Positions 49,961 to 60,690 are shown, numbered from the stretch's first letter. The stretch: DNA of 64,000 nucleotides from Flavobacterium album (GCF_003096035.1 NZ_CP029186.1:2245001-2309000); one strand, 5' to 3'. Numbers and translations: made by a program. The notes: generated from the sequence alone by a model not told the origin.

Positions 49961-50884
49961 TTATTTTAGGTTAATATTTTTCGAAGTATACATGTTGTTG
50001 TTGTCATCTATGATGATGCAGAACAAGCCGGGGATCTGGTTTACCAGGTGCAGCCCCGCTTTTATTCCCATCACTGCAATAGGCGTTGCCATGGCATCGG
50101 CAAACTCGGCATTATCGCATATTATGGTTACGCTTTTTATACCCGATATCGGAAGTCCCGTTTTCGGGTCTATTGTATGCGAGTACTTTTTTCCGCCAAT
50201 CATTACATACTTTTCATAGTTCCCGGAGGTGGCTACGGCTTTTCCTGAAATGTCCATATAAGAAAACACTTTTTCAGGGCTGTCGGGATTTGATATCCCA
50301 ATGCGCCAGGGCTTGCCCGAAGGCTGCATTCCCCACGCTGTCAGGTCGCCGCTCGCATTGACTATGCCGCTCTTCACGCCATTGGCTGTCAGAAGGTTTC
50401 GGGCCATTTCGGCAGCATATCCTTTGCCGATACCGCCAAAACCTATGCGCATCCCTTTCTCTTTCAGGAATACGGTACCATTTTCCGGATTCAGGATTAT
50501 GTTGTTATAATTTATCAGGTGCACTTTTTTCAGGGCTTCTTCCTTAGATGGCAGTGCGGTCATTTCCCGGTCAAAATTCCAAAGGCTTTTATCCAGGCTT
50601 CCATAGCTGATATCAAAAGCGCCCTGGGTTATCCTGGAGATAGCTATACTGCGTTCGATAAGGTTGTACACCTCCCTGTCTACGGCAACGGGCGCTATTC
50701 CTGCATTATTGTTGATCAGGCTTGTCTGGCTGTCCTCTTTGAAGGTTGTGAGTAGTTTCTCTATCCTTCGTATTTCGTCAATTGCCGTATCTATATGAAG
50801 TTGTGCCGTTGCATTGTCTTCAGCAACAACGGTGATGGTAAAATTATTACCCATCAGCTTCAGCGACTGCGAATGACCCTGCAT
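49961..50884 (-). CDS. ApbE-family FAD:protein FMN transferase lacking a signal peptide
   Basis: 307 residues. KLMGNNFTITVVAED, FDISYGSLD, GIGKGYAAEMARNLL, NASGDLTAWG, ATSGNYEKY and the Mg/FAD site HTIDPKTGLPISG are all present, so the catalytic domain looks intact. It covalently attaches FMN to exported proteins. ApbE is normally exported, but the first codon here is directly before the catalytic domain and no signal sequence precedes it. The upstream thioredoxin, which does have one, is in the same reading frame with only TAA and four codons between. Confidence 0.85.
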   Translation of the reverse strand: MQGHSQSLKLMGNNFTITVVAEDNATAQLHIDTAIDEIRRIEKLLTTFKEDSQTSLINNNAGIAPVAVDREVYNLIERSIAISRITQGAFDISYGSLDKSLWNFDREMTALPSKEEALKKVHLINYNNIILNPENGTVFLKEKGMRIGFGGIGKGYAAEMARNLLTANGVKSGIVNASGDLTAWGMQPSGKPWRIGISNPDSPEKVFSYMDISGKAVATSGNYEKYVMIGGKKYSHTIDPKTGLPISGIKSVTIICDNAEFADAMATPIAVMGIKAGLHLVNQIPGLFCIIIDDNNNMYTSKNINLK

Positions 50885-50896
50885 GTTCAGGAAATA

Positions 50897-51328
50897 TTAT
50901 TTATTAGCGTCACAAATGGCTTTAACCTCCTTTGTCCATTTGTCCACTGCAACTGCCGGCTTGCCTTCCCACGATTTTATAACTTTACCATCGGCATTAA
51001 GCAGCAGTGTGTATGGGAAATGGCCATCTTTATTATACTTTTCAGCCAATGCCTCATTTCTTTTCACCTGTTCCGGTGCCAGTTGGTTTTTCTTTCGCCT
51101 CGGAAAATCGGCATTAACCATGATAAGATTTGTCTTTGCCATTTTCAGGAAGTCCTCATTTTCCAGGTATTCCTTACGTGTCTGTATGCAGGGCGCACAC
51201 CAGTCGGAGCCCGAAAAATTCAGCAGGATCAGCTCATGCTTTTCCTTCGCCATCTTTTTTGCATTCTCAAAGTCCGGCTCCCATTGAAGCTGGATTGTAA
51301 CCAGAAATAAAATTGCGAGAAATTTCAT
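50897..51328 (-). CDS. Secreted thioredoxin-family protein
   Basis: 143 residues with a short signal peptide (MKFLAILFLVTIQLQ). Thioredoxin_7 type with WCAPC (C44, C47) and cis-Pro in GHFPYTLLLN. A longer Arg/Lys insert follows the active site (NADFPRRKKNQLAPEQVKRNEALAEKY). First gene of the cassette with ApbE, DUF4266 and DUF3570; thus a periplasmic redox function, perhaps keeping Cys residues of the DUF4266 tail reduced, is inferred. Confidence 0.87.
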   Translation of the reverse strand: MKFLAILFLVTIQLQWEPDFENAKKMAKEKHELILLNFSGSDWCAPCIQTRKEYLENEDFLKMAKTNLIMVNADFPRRKKNQLAPEQVKRNEALAEKYNKDGHFPYTLLLNADGKVIKSWEGKPAVAVDKWTKEVKAICDANK

Positions 51329-51417
51329 AATGTAATTTTGTTAAACGCTTATTGTAAAATAACGAAAATTATTCCTAAGTATTTTGTATTTTCCGCTTAA
51401 AATCATTTTAAATAAAA

Positions 51418-51448
51418 GATCCCCGAAAGTTCTTACACTTCGGGGATC
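51418..51448. terminator. Terminator of clpC
   Basis: GATCCCCGAA and TTCGGGGATC arms around 11 bases, with AAAATA on the left that gives a U tract in the minus transcript. Confidence 0.8.
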
Positions 51449-51472
51449 TACTATTTAAAAACGGATAAATTC

Positions 51473-54022
51473 TTAGCTTGCAGGATTCTCGGCTTTCCTT
51501 ACTGTCACCGACAGTTCGGTCGCATTGTCTTCCAGGTCAAGGTAAATCTCATCACCACCTCCAATTTTAGAAGTAATGATTTCTTCGGCCAACGCGTCTT
51601 CCACATATTTCTGGATCGCCCTGTTCAAAGGCCTTGCGCCATACTGCTTGTCAAACCCTTTGTCGGCGATAAAAGCTTTTGCCTTATCTGATAGTGTAAC
51701 GGTGTAGCCAAGGTCTTTCACCCTTGCATAAAGCCTTGCGAGTTCGATATCGATAATCTGGTCGATGTGCTCTTTTTCCAGCGGGTTGAATACAATAATG
51801 TCGTCAATCCTGTTGATGAACTCCGGAGCGAAAGTTTTCTTCAGCGCCGCTTCAATCACGCCCTTGGTATGCTCGTCGGCCTGTAGTTTTTTAGCAGATG
51901 TGCCAAATCCTACGCCCTGTCCGAAATCTTTAAGTTGGCGTGCGCCAACATTCGATGTCATGATGATAATCGTGTTCCTGAAATCGATCTTACGGCCTAA
52001 GCTGTCAGTAAGGTAACCATCGTCAAGTACCTGAAGCAGCATGTTGAATACATCCGGGTGGGCTTTCTCGATCTCGTCAAGAAGCACCACGCAGTACGGT
52101 TTCCTTCTCACTTTTTCGGTAAGCTGGCCGCCTTCTTCGTAGCCAACATATCCCGGAGGCGCTCCCACAAGCCTTGATATGGCGAATTTCTCCATATACT
52201 CGCTCATGTCGATACGTACAAGGGCATCTTCGCTATCAAATAATTCTCTTGCAAGCACTTTGGCCAGCTGTGTTTTACCAACACCGGTCTGCCCAAGGAA
52301 GATGAAGGAGCCTATCGGTTTGTTAGGGTCTTTCAGTCCGGCACGGTTACGCTGTATCGACTTTGCAATTTTGGCAACAGCCTCGTCCTGGCCGATCACT
52401 TTACCTTTTATAAGTTCCGGCAGTTTAGCCAGCTTGTTGCTTTCGGTTTGGGCAATACGGTTTACCGGTATACCCGTCATCATCGATACTACATCGGCAA
52501 CGTTATCTTCGGTCACAAGGATACGGTTCGATTTAGAGTCTTCTTCCCACTGCTCCTGGGCAATGGCAAGGTCTTTCTCGATACGCTTCTCATCGTCCCG
52601 CAGCTTGGCGGCCTCTTCGTATTTCTGTTTTTTAACTACTGAGTTTTTCAGCTCACGCACTTCCTCAAGCTGCCTTTCCAGGTCGAGTATCTGCTTCGGA
52701 ACATCAATGTTAGTGATGTGCACCCGCGAACCCGCCTCGTCAAGTGCATCAATAGCCTTGTCCGGAAGGAAACGCTCGCTCATGTAGCGGTTCGTCAGCT
52801 TCACGCAAGCCTCGATAGCCTCAGGGGTATACGTCACGCTGTGGTGGTCCTCATACTTATTCTTGATGTTGTTCAGGATCGTGATGGTTTCCTCTACTGA
52901 TGTAGGCTCCACGATCACCTTCTGGAAACGCCTTTCCAGCGCGCCGTCTTTCTCTATATACTGGCGGTACTCATCCAGCGTGGTTGCGCCGATGCATTGT
53001 ATTTCGCCCCTTGCCAAAGCCGGTTTAAACATGTTGCTGGCATCCAGCGAGCCTGTAGCGCCGCCGGCACCCACAATGGTATGTATCTCGTCTATGAAAA
53101 GGATGATATCGTCATTCTTCTCCAGTTCGTTCATTACCGCTTTCATACGCTCTTCAAACTGCCCGCGGTATTTTGTGCCTGCTACCAAACTGGCAAGGTC
53201 CAGCGTTACCACGCGTTTGTTGAACAGTATGCGCGATACTTTTTTCTGTATGATGCGCAGGGCCAATCCTTCGGCAATAGCCGATTTACCAACACCGGGC
53301 TCGCCTATAAGCAGCGGGTTGTTCTTTTTCCTGCGGCTTAAGATCTGCGATACACGCTCAATTTCCTTTTCACGGCCAACCACAGGGTCCAGTTTGCCTT
53401 CTTCGGCAAGTTCGGTCAGGTCGCGGCCGAAATTGTCAAGTACAGGCGTTTTGGATTTCTTGTTGGCTTTGGCACCGGAAGAAGGATTGTTGAAGGTGCT
53501 TTCGCGCAGACTGTCATCTTGTCCTGCATCGTCATTATACGACTCATTCTTAGGCAGGTTTTCCATATATTCTTCTTCGTTTGATGTCATACTGATAAAT
53601 TGTTCTTTAACTGTTTCGTAATCGATTTTTAACTTGTTAAGCAACTTTGTGGTAGGGTCATTTTCATTACGTAAAATGCAAAGCAGCAGGTGTGCCGTGC
53701 TTATTGATGTGCTCTGGAATACCTTTGCCTCGAGGAATGTAGTCCTCAGGGCGCGTTCTGCCTGGCGTGTCAAATGAAGGTTCTTTTTTTCATTGTTGCG
53801 CTCGGCATTGGGGTTCGCAGGGCTTAATATCTCTACTTTTCTGCGTAAATGATCAAGGTCAACGGAAATGTTGTTCAGTATCGAAATGGCCTTTCCGTTC
53901 CCGTCTCTCAAAATTCCTAACATTAAGTGTTCCGTACCAATAAAGTCATGGCCGAGCCTCAGCGCTTCTTCCTTGCTGTAGGTGATCACATCCTTGACCC
54001 TTGGTGAAAAATTATCATCCAT
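51473..54022 (-). CDS. clpC: ClpC-type AAA+ ATPase subunit of Clp protease
   Basis: 849 residues. Two Clp_N repeats (about 1-145), AAA1 with Walker A GEPGVGKSAIAEG (near 240), the UVR-like coiled segment YEEAAKLRDDEKRIEKDLA (about 455-475), and AAA2 with Walker A GQTGVGKTQLAK (near 565) and Walker B VVLLDEIEKAHPDVF. The C-terminal D2-small domain holds FKPEFINRIDDIIVF-like FAPEFINRIDDIIVF. It unfolds proteins for ClpP. The gene stands alone, divergent from gyrA. Confidence 0.95.
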   Translation of the reverse strand: MDDNFSPRVKDVITYSKEEALRLGHDFIGTEHLMLGILRDGNGKAISILNNISVDLDHLRRKVEILSPANPNAERNNEKKNLHLTRQAERALRTTFLEAKVFQSTSISTAHLLLCILRNENDPTTKLLNKLKIDYETVKEQFISMTSNEEEYMENLPKNESYNDDAGQDDSLRESTFNNPSSGAKANKKSKTPVLDNFGRDLTELAEEGKLDPVVGREKEIERVSQILSRRKKNNPLLIGEPGVGKSAIAEGLALRIIQKKVSRILFNKRVVTLDLASLVAGTKYRGQFEERMKAVMNELEKNDDIILFIDEIHTIVGAGGATGSLDASNMFKPALARGEIQCIGATTLDEYRQYIEKDGALERRFQKVIVEPTSVEETITILNNIKNKYEDHHSVTYTPEAIEACVKLTNRYMSERFLPDKAIDALDEAGSRVHITNIDVPKQILDLERQLEEVRELKNSVVKKQKYEEAAKLRDDEKRIEKDLAIAQEQWEEDSKSNRILVTEDNVADVVSMMTGIPVNRIAQTESNKLAKLPELIKGKVIGQDEAVAKIAKSIQRNRAGLKDPNKPIGSFIFLGQTGVGKTQLAKVLARELFDSEDALVRIDMSEYMEKFAISRLVGAPPGYVGYEEGGQLTEKVRRKPYCVVLLDEIEKAHPDVFNMLLQVLDDGYLTDSLGRKIDFRNTIIIMTSNVGARQLKDFGQGVGFGTSAKKLQADEHTKGVIEAALKKTFAPEFINRIDDIIVFNPLEKEHIDQIIDIELARLYARVKDLGYTVTLSDKAKAFIADKGFDKQYGARPLNRAIQKYVEDALAEEIITSKIGGGDEIYLDLEDNATELSVTVRKAENPAS

Positions 54023-54301
54023 AATGTTATTGTTGATAGTGTAAATTTAGTAAACTAAGTAGAATTTTACAAAAATCGTACCTAACAGCCGGTACTGCCA
54101 ATGTGTAAAAAGTACTGTCAGGCTAAGTGACAAAAAAAATCCCGAAAATAAAAGCGATTTAATATTACTTTATTAACTATTACCCAACGCTGTTATGTTG
54201 ATAAAACACTAAAAAAATTACGCGCAATGCCTTTAAATGCTATTTAAATTGCGTATATTGGCACGTTTTGTATTAACTATAATTTTATAATATAACTACT
54301 T

Positions 54302-56872
54302 ATGTCTGAAGGAGAAAAGTTAATTCCCATTAACATAGAGGACGAAATGAAGTCAGCCTACATTGACTATTCAATGTCGGTGATCGTGTCAAGGGCGCTG
54401 CCCGATGTGAGGGATGGGTTGAAACCGGTTCACAGAAGAGTACTGTACGGAATGTATGAGTTAGGTGTCCTTTCTAACAGGGCCCACAAAAAATCCGCAA
54501 GGATCGTAGGAGAAGTATTAGGAAAGTATCACCCGCATGGTGATACATCAGTATATGATGCCATGGTGCGTATGGCACAGGAATGGAGCCTTCGTTACCT
54601 TTTGGTAGACGGGCAGGGTAACTTCGGGTCGGTAGATGGCGACAGCCCTGCGGCAATGCGTTACACCGAGGCAAGGATGCGCAAGATATCTGAAGATATC
54701 ATGGCCGACCTTGATAAAGAAACAGTTGATTTCCAGCTAAACTTTGACGATACCCTCGAAGAGCCTACGGTGATGCCTACAAGGGTACCGAACCTGCTTA
54801 TCAATGGTGCCTCGGGTATTGCGGTGGGTATGGCTACCAATATGGCACCGCACAACCTTACCGAGGTCGTTAACGGTACGCTGGCTTATATTGACAATAA
54901 TGATATAGAAATAGATGAGCTTATAACGCATGTAAAAGCGCCGGATTTCCCAACAGGTGGCGTTATTTACGGCTACGAGGGCGTTCGTGAGGCATTCAAG
55001 ACCGGCCGCGGGCGTGTAGTTATAAGGGCCAAAACCAATTTTGAAGAAGTGGATGGCCGCGAATGCATCATCGTTACCGAGATTCCATACCAGGTGAATA
55101 AGGCCGACATGATCAAGAAAACAGCCGACCTGGTAAATGAAAAGAAAATTGATGGCATTGCCAACATTCGCGATGAGTCCGACCGTAATGGTATGCGTAT
55201 CGTTTACATCCTGAAAAGGGAAGCTGTACCGAATGTGGTGCTCAATACGCTATATAAATTCACACAGCTGCAGTCTTCCTTCAGCGTAAATAATATTGCG
55301 CTTGTAGCCGGAAGGCCGCAATTGCTAAACCTCAAGGACCTTATCCACTACTTTGTGGAACACAGGCATGATGTGGTTGTTAGGAGGACGAAATTCGATC
55401 TTCGCAAAGCAGAGGAAAGGGCACACATATTAGAAGGGCTTATCATCGCTTCCGATAATATTGATGAGGTTATCCGACTTATCCGTGGATCCAAGGATGG
55501 CGAGGAAGCGCGTGGCAAATTGATGGAGCGCTTCAACCTGAGTGAGATCCAGGCCCGTGCTATTGTTGAGATGCGTTTAAGGCAGCTTACCGGACTGGAG
55601 CAGGACAAGCTGAGGGCAGAATATGAAGAAATCATGAAATTGATCGCCGAATTGAAAGCCCTTTTGGAAAGCAAAGACCTCAGGATGGAGCTTATTAAGC
55701 AGGAACTTATCGAGATAAGGGACAAATATGGCGATGCACGCCGTTCGCAGATCGAATATTCAGGCGGCGATGTGAGCATTGAAGACCTTATTGCCGATGA
55801 GAGTGTGGTAGTTACCATATCTCATGCTGGCTATATCAAGCGTACACCGCTATCCGAATACAAAACACAGAACAGGGGAGGCGTGGGCCAGAAAGGCGTT
55901 GCCACCCGCGACCAGGACTTCCTGGAGCACCTTTATGTGGCAACTAACCACCAATACATGCTGTTCTTTACCCAAAAAGGGAAATGCTTCTGGATGCGCG
56001 TTTATGAGATACCGGAAGGCAGCAAGACCAGCAAAGGTCGCGCTATCCAGAACCTTATCAACATCGAGAATGACGACAAGGTAAAAGCGTTCATCTGTAC
56101 GCAGGATTTAAAGAACGAAGAGTATATCAACAACCATTATGTTATCATGGCTACCAAAAAGGGTATCGTAAAGAAAACCCTGCTGGAGCAATATTCCCGC
56201 CCAAGGCTTAACGGTATTGCCGCCATTACCATCCGTGAGGACGATGAGCTGCTTGAAGCGAAACTGACCACAGGCGAGAGCCAGGTGCTTATTGCGGTAA
56301 AATCAGGCAAGCTGGTGCGCTTTGAAGAAGGCAAGACCCGTCCTATGGGCCGGAGCGCTTCGGGTGTGCGTGGTATTACGCTGGCTGACGATAACGATGA
56401 GGTGATTGGCATGGTTTCTGTAAATGACATGAATAGCGAGATACTTGTAGTGTCCGAGAACGGATACGGCAAGCGTTCAAGCCTTGAAGATTACAGGATT
56501 ACCAACAGGGGGGGTAAAGGTGTGAAAACCCTGAACATTACCGATAAGACCGGAAGCCTGGTATCAATCAATAACGTTACCGATGCGGATGACCTCATGA
56601 TCATCAATAAGTCGGGGCTTACGATAAGGATGATGGTATCCGACCTTAGGGTAATGGGCCGTGCAACACAGGGTGTGCGCCTTATCAACATCAAAGGAAA
56701 TGACTCGATAGCCGCTGTAACCAAAGTACTCAGGGAAGAAGAAGCGATAGAAGAAGCTATTGAGGAAAACATCGAGGAGATTGGTGCTGATAACCTGCCG
56801 CACGACATGAAGGAAATAGCGGAGGAAGGCCTTGATGAAGCAGGAGCCGAAGACGACCAAAACGAAGAATAA
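54302..56872 (+). CDS. gyrA: DNA gyrase subunit A
   Basis: 856 residues. N-terminal winged-helix/tower with [41 protein letters not shown], active-site Tyr in [10 protein letters not shown] (near 120), and six C-terminal beta-pinwheel blades from about 500 ([61 protein letters not shown]). The tail (about 825-856) is acidic. The quinolone region reads [17 protein letters not shown], with Thr at the position of E. coli Ser83 and Asp at Asp87, as in wild-type relatives. It makes negative supercoils with GyrB. The TPR gene follows 16 bases later. Confidence 0.97.
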   Translation: MSEGEKLIPINIEDEMKSAYIDYSMSVIVSRALPDVRDGLKPVHRRVLYGMYELGVLSNRAHKKSARIVGEVLGKYHPHGDTSVYDAMVRMAQEWSLRYLLVDGQGNFGSVDGDSPAAMRYTEARMRKISEDIMADLDKETVDFQLNFDDTLEEPTVMPTRVPNLLINGASGIAVGMATNMAPHNLTEVVNGTLAYIDNNDIEIDELITHVKAPDFPTGGVIYGYEGVREAFKTGRGRVVIRAKTNFEEVDGRECIIVTEIPYQVNKADMIKKTADLVNEKKIDGIANIRDESDRNGMRIVYILKREAVPNVVLNTLYKFTQLQSSFSVNNIALVAGRPQLLNLKDLIHYFVEHRHDVVVRRTKFDLRKAEERAHILEGLIIASDNIDEVIRLIRGSKDGEEARGKLMERFNLSEIQARAIVEMRLRQLTGLEQDKLRAEYEEIMKLIAELKALLESKDLRMELIKQELIEIRDKYGDARRSQIEYSGGDVSIEDLIADESVVVTISHAGYIKRTPLSEYKTQNRGGVGQKGVATRDQDFLEHLYVATNHQYMLFFTQKGKCFWMRVYEIPEGSKTSKGRAIQNLINIENDDKVKAFICTQDLKNEEYINNHYVIMATKKGIVKKTLLEQYSRPRLNGIAAITIREDDELLEAKLTTGESQVLIAVKSGKLVRFEEGKTRPMGRSASGVRGITLADDNDEVIGMVSVNDMNSEILVVSENGYGKRSSLEDYRITNRGGKGVKTLNITDKTGSLVSINNVTDADDLMIINKSGLTIRMMVSDLRVMGRATQGVRLINIKGNDSIAAVTKVLREEEAIEEAIEENIEEIGADNLPHDMKEIAEEGLDEAGAEDDQNEE

Positions 56873-56888
56873 CTATAAACGCAACGAT

Positions 56889-58193
56889 ATGAAAATTAAA
56901 TATGCCATTGCGGCGTCGCTCTTGTTATCACTAAGCGCGTTTGCACAAAAGGATGAGATCAAAGGCCTGAAGAAGATCATAGAAAAAGATACTCCTCCTA
57001 CAAAAGAGGATTTTCAGAAATTTAAGGAGCTTATAGCAGCAGGTGAGCCAAAAATGGCAGCAGCCACTAATGAGCAGAAGGCAGATTTTTATTACTATAA
57101 AGGTGCCGGTGCAGCGCTTGAGCTGATGACAAATCCTATGGCTATGGCCGACCCGATGAAAGCTTTTGCCATGCTTGATGCCGCTGTAGACGATATGAAT
57201 AAAGTAATTGAGATCGAAAAGACAGGCAAAAAAGAGCATACTATTGAGATTAAGGAAGAATTCCTTCCCCGCCTAAAAGGATTGGTTGGCCAGGTAGCGG
57301 CACAACTTGCTGGTCAAAAAATGTATAAGGAAGCATCTTCGCTATATGCAATTGCTTACAAAGCCGATACAAATGACAAGTCTCAGCTTTATAATGCAGC
57401 TGCCATGGCAGTAAATGGGCAGGATTATGATAATGCTTTAAAATATTACCTTGAGCTTGATAAATCCGGCTTTACCGGAGAAGGCAGTGTGTTTGTTGCA
57501 AAAAACAAAAAATCGGGGCAGGTAGAAGGTTTCCCTAACAAGGCCTCCCGCGATATTGCTGTACAGGCAGGAGAGTATGTTGAGCCTAAAGAAGAAAAAC
57601 TACCTTCGCTAAAAGGGGAGATCACTAAGAATATTGCACTTATCTATGTTCAGAAAGGCGAGAATGATAAGGCGAAGCAGGCAATGGCTGCTGCAAGGAA
57701 AAACAACCCTGACGATGTAAGCCTTATCGTTTCTGAAGCTAATATTTATTACCAGGCGAAAGACATGGAAGGTTATAAAAGGCTTATCGCTGAGGCTGCC
57801 GCTAAAAACCCTACGAATGCTGAACTGTTCTACAACCTAGGTGTTGTAGCTTCTACTTCGGATGTAGCAGAGGCTGAAAGGCAGTATAAAAAAGCGCTTG
57901 AGATCGATCCTAACTTTACACAGGCTTTAGTTGCCATGGGAAGCCTTGCGCTTACCGATGAGAAAAAGATCGTTGATGAGATGAACGGCCTTGGCAATAC
58001 CGCTAAAGACAACCAGCGTTATGATGTGCTGAAGAAACAGAAAGACGGCCTTTACCTTAAGGCGCTTCCTTATCTTGAAAAAGCACACAAGCTAAATCCG
58101 GACGACCAATATACCATATCATTGCTTGCCGGAATGTACCAGGCACTGGAAAGAAATGACGATTACAAAGCCATGAAAGCAAAAATGAAATAA
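56889..58193 (+). CDS. Secreted TPR-repeat protein
   Basis: 434 residues from ATG 56889, giving the signal peptide MKIKYAIAASLLLSLSAFAQ. TPR-like helices are visible from about 150 on, for example LYNAAAMAVNGQDYDNALKYYLELDKSG, IALIYVQKGENDKAKQAMAAARKNNPDD, AELFYNLGVVASTSDVAEAERQYKKALEIDP and LPYLEKAHKLNPDDQYTISLLAGMY. It acts as an extracytoplasmic scaffold; partner unknown. Probably cotranscribed with gyrA, an association common in this family of bacteria by my recollection only. Confidence 0.82.
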   Translation: MKIKYAIAASLLLSLSAFAQKDEIKGLKKIIEKDTPPTKEDFQKFKELIAAGEPKMAAATNEQKADFYYYKGAGAALELMTNPMAMADPMKAFAMLDAAVDDMNKVIEIEKTGKKEHTIEIKEEFLPRLKGLVGQVAAQLAGQKMYKEASSLYAIAYKADTNDKSQLYNAAAMAVNGQDYDNALKYYLELDKSGFTGEGSVFVAKNKKSGQVEGFPNKASRDIAVQAGEYVEPKEEKLPSLKGEITKNIALIYVQKGENDKAKQAMAAARKNNPDDVSLIVSEANIYYQAKDMEGYKRLIAEAAAKNPTNAELFYNLGVVASTSDVAEAERQYKKALEIDPNFTQALVAMGSLALTDEKKIVDEMNGLGNTAKDNQRYDVLKKQKDGLYLKALPYLEKAHKLNPDDQYTISLLAGMYQALERNDDYKAMKAKMK

Positions 58194-58212
58194 CGGCTTT
58201 TCTCTTATAAGC

Positions 58213-58243
58213 AAAAAATCCACCGCATCGCGGTGGATTTTTT
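58213..58243. terminator. Bidirectional terminator between the TPR gene and pheT
   Basis: AAAATCCACCGC and GCGGTGGATTTT arms around ATC, with a T run to 58245 and an A run at the left. Confidence 0.85.
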
Positions 58244-58263
58244 TTGGAATAATGTCAATAGGA

Positions 58264-60690
58264 TTATCGTAATTGCGCCCCGGTCTCTTTTTCCAGGCTC
58301 TGCCTTATCTTGCCCATGATCTTATCGATCTGCTCGTCGGTAAGCGTTTTAGAGCTGTCCTGCAGCGTAAAGCTCACCGCGTAGGATTTCTTGCCTTCAG
58401 GGAGGTTTTTACCTTCGTATACGTCAAACAGGCTGATATCCTTAAGCAGCGATTTTTCCGCCTGCCTGGCTATGGTATAAATGCTGTCGAAAGTTACTTC
58501 AGTATCAACAAGCAGCGCAAGATCCCTTCTTACTTCAGGGAATTTAGATATCTCAGTATATTTTATTTTACCCGACACAAGGCTTATGATAGCACCCCAG
58601 TTGAAGTCGGCAAAGAATACATCCTGCTTTATGTCAAACTGTTTGAGGATGTTTTTCTTTATCGTACCAAATTCAACCAGCACCTCATTGCCTGATGCAA
58701 ATGCCGCGCCTTCGCTGTAAATGTCCGAAGTGGCTGGCTGTGCATTTATTTTAGTGATGCCAAGCCTTGTCAGTATAAGGTTTACATAGCCTTTGAACAT
58801 AAAGAAATCGGAAGGCTTCTGGCCGGTTTGAGTCCAGCTTTCCGGAAGCCTGCTGCCCGTTACGGTAAGGGTAAGGTGCTTGTTCTCATAATAGCCTGAC
58901 GGCATTTTGTGGTAGCTTTTACCAAATTCGAACAGTTTCAGGTCGGCCCTTTTCCTGTTGATATTGAACGAAACTGCCTCAAGCGCACTGAACAATAACG
59001 ACTGCCTCATGGCCGAAAGGTCGTTGCTCAACGGGTTAAGCATCATTACATTGAATTCTTCTTTAAGGTTTTCAGATAGCTTTACGTAGTCCGGCGTGGT
59101 GAGCGAATTGGCCATCATCTCGTTAAAGCCAAGCGCTGCCAGCTGTTCTGCAATTATATTTTGAAGCTTGTAATCTTCAGTGCGTGATGAATTGGATATC
59201 GACGCATTCAGTTTCTGCGTAAAGTTAATATTGTTATAGCCGTAAACCCTTAGTATTTCCTCAATAACATCGATCTCGCGGTTCACATCCACACGGTAAG
59301 CAGGTACCACAAGCCCAAGGCCGGCATCGGACATAGTGCTGATCTTGATGTCAAGCGATACAAGTATTTTCTTAATGGTCTCTTTTGGGAGTTCCTGGCC
59401 GATGGTGCGCGTTACATTGCTGAAATTTAGCAGCACCGAATGCCCCTCTATCTTTTTAGGGTAAATATCGGTTACGTCCGATGTGATCTCGCCACCTGCG
59501 GTTTCCTGTATTAGCAGGGCCGCCCTTTTTAGCGCATATTCCGCAATGCTCGGATCGATACCCCTTTCAAACCTGAAAGAAGCGTCGGTGTTCAGGCCGT
59601 GTCTCTTGGCTGTTTTCCGAACCGATACCGGGTTAAAGTAAGCGCTTTCCAGGAATATGGATGAAGTACTTTCTGTTACCCCGGAATTCTTTCCTCCAAA
59701 AACCCCGGCCATGCACATAGGGCCGACTTCGTCGCAGATCATCAGGTCTTCCTCATGCAGTGTCCTTTCCACATCGTCGAGCGTTGTGAATTTTGTGCCT
59801 GCCGGAAGTGTCTTTACTATCACTTTATTGCCTTTTATTTTCGCGGCATCAAAAGCATGCAGCGGCTGCCCTAATTCGTGAAGCACATAGTTGGTCACAT
59901 CCACGACATTATTCTTTGGCGTAAGCCCGATAGCCTTCAGCCTGTTTTGCAGCCATGACGGCGATGGTTTTACCGTGATGCCCGAAATGGTCACCCCGCA
60001 ATATCTTGGAGCCAGCTTGCTGTCTTCCACCTTTACGTCCATTTTCAGGGTACGCTTATCGATCCTGAAGTTACTTACGGATGGTGTGAGTAGCTCGGTA
60101 TTTACATTTTTTTGCGCGAGACCGGCACGCAGGTCGCGCGCTACGCCCCAATGGCTCATGGCATCGGCGCGGTTTGGTGTAAGCCCGATCTCGAAAACCT
60201 CATCGCTTTCGATATTGAAAACTTTAGATGCAGGCGTACCCGGCTTCAGGTCTTCTTTCAGGATCATGATGCCATCGTGGCTTTCGCCAATGCCAAGCTC
60301 GTCTTCAGCGCATATCATGCCGTGGCTTTCCTCGCCGCGTATCTTTCCTTTTTTTATCTGGAAGGCATTGCCCTCTTTGTCATATAGTGTTGTCCCGATG
60401 GTCGCTACAGGGACTTTCTGGCCCACGGCTACATTGGGTGCGCCGCAGACGATTTGTACGGGTGTGCCTTCCCCAATATCAACGGTAGTGATGCGCAGCC
60501 TGTCGGCATTCGGGTGCTGGACGCAGGTAAGCACATGGCCTACCACAACGCCTTCGAGCCCGCCTTTAAGCGACTCAAACTTATCAACGCCTTCCACCTC
60601 AAGGCCGAGGTCGGTAAGCAGGGCAGCGGTTTCTTCAGATTTCCAGTCGAGTTTTATAAATTGTTTTAGCCAGTTATAGGATATACGCAT
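58264..60690 (-). CDS. pheT: Phenylalanine-tRNA ligase beta subunit
   Basis: 808 residues. N-terminal tRNA-binding EMAP-like domain (about 40-150, VVGHVLTCVQHPNADRLRITTVDIG and IVCGAPNVAVGQKVPVA), B3/B4 and B5 domains (about 210-480), the catalytic-like core, and a C-terminal FDX-ACB anticodon domain (about 715-808, TEISKFPEVRRDLALLVDTEVTF ... LTDEQIDKIMGKIRQSLEKETGAQLR). Complete, stand-alone gene; pheS is not in the window. Confidence 0.96.
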   Translation of the reverse strand: MRISYNWLKQFIKLDWKSEETAALLTDLGLEVEGVDKFESLKGGLEGVVVGHVLTCVQHPNADRLRITTVDIGEGTPVQIVCGAPNVAVGQKVPVATIGTTLYDKEGNAFQIKKGKIRGEESHGMICAEDELGIGESHDGIMILKEDLKPGTPASKVFNIESDEVFEIGLTPNRADAMSHWGVARDLRAGLAQKNVNTELLTPSVSNFRIDKRTLKMDVKVEDSKLAPRYCGVTISGITVKPSPSWLQNRLKAIGLTPKNNVVDVTNYVLHELGQPLHAFDAAKIKGNKVIVKTLPAGTKFTTLDDVERTLHEEDLMICDEVGPMCMAGVFGGKNSGVTESTSSIFLESAYFNPVSVRKTAKRHGLNTDASFRFERGIDPSIAEYALKRAALLIQETAGGEITSDVTDIYPKKIEGHSVLLNFSNVTRTIGQELPKETIKKILVSLDIKISTMSDAGLGLVVPAYRVDVNREIDVIEEILRVYGYNNINFTQKLNASISNSSRTEDYKLQNIIAEQLAALGFNEMMANSLTTPDYVKLSENLKEEFNVMMLNPLSNDLSAMRQSLLFSALEAVSFNINRKRADLKLFEFGKSYHKMPSGYYENKHLTLTVTGSRLPESWTQTGQKPSDFFMFKGYVNLILTRLGITKINAQPATSDIYSEGAAFASGNEVLVEFGTIKKNILKQFDIKQDVFFADFNWGAIISLVSGKIKYTEISKFPEVRRDLALLVDTEVTFDSIYTIARQAEKSLLKDISLFDVYEGKNLPEGKKSYAVSFTLQDSSKTLTDEQIDKIMGKIRQSLEKETGAQLR

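Noticed and set aside
54510..54580. Quinolone-resistance change in gyrA (Thr at the Ser83 position)
   Set aside because: Thr at this position is the normal state in Flavobacterium, and the Asp87 equivalent is intact, so it is not evidence of resistance.
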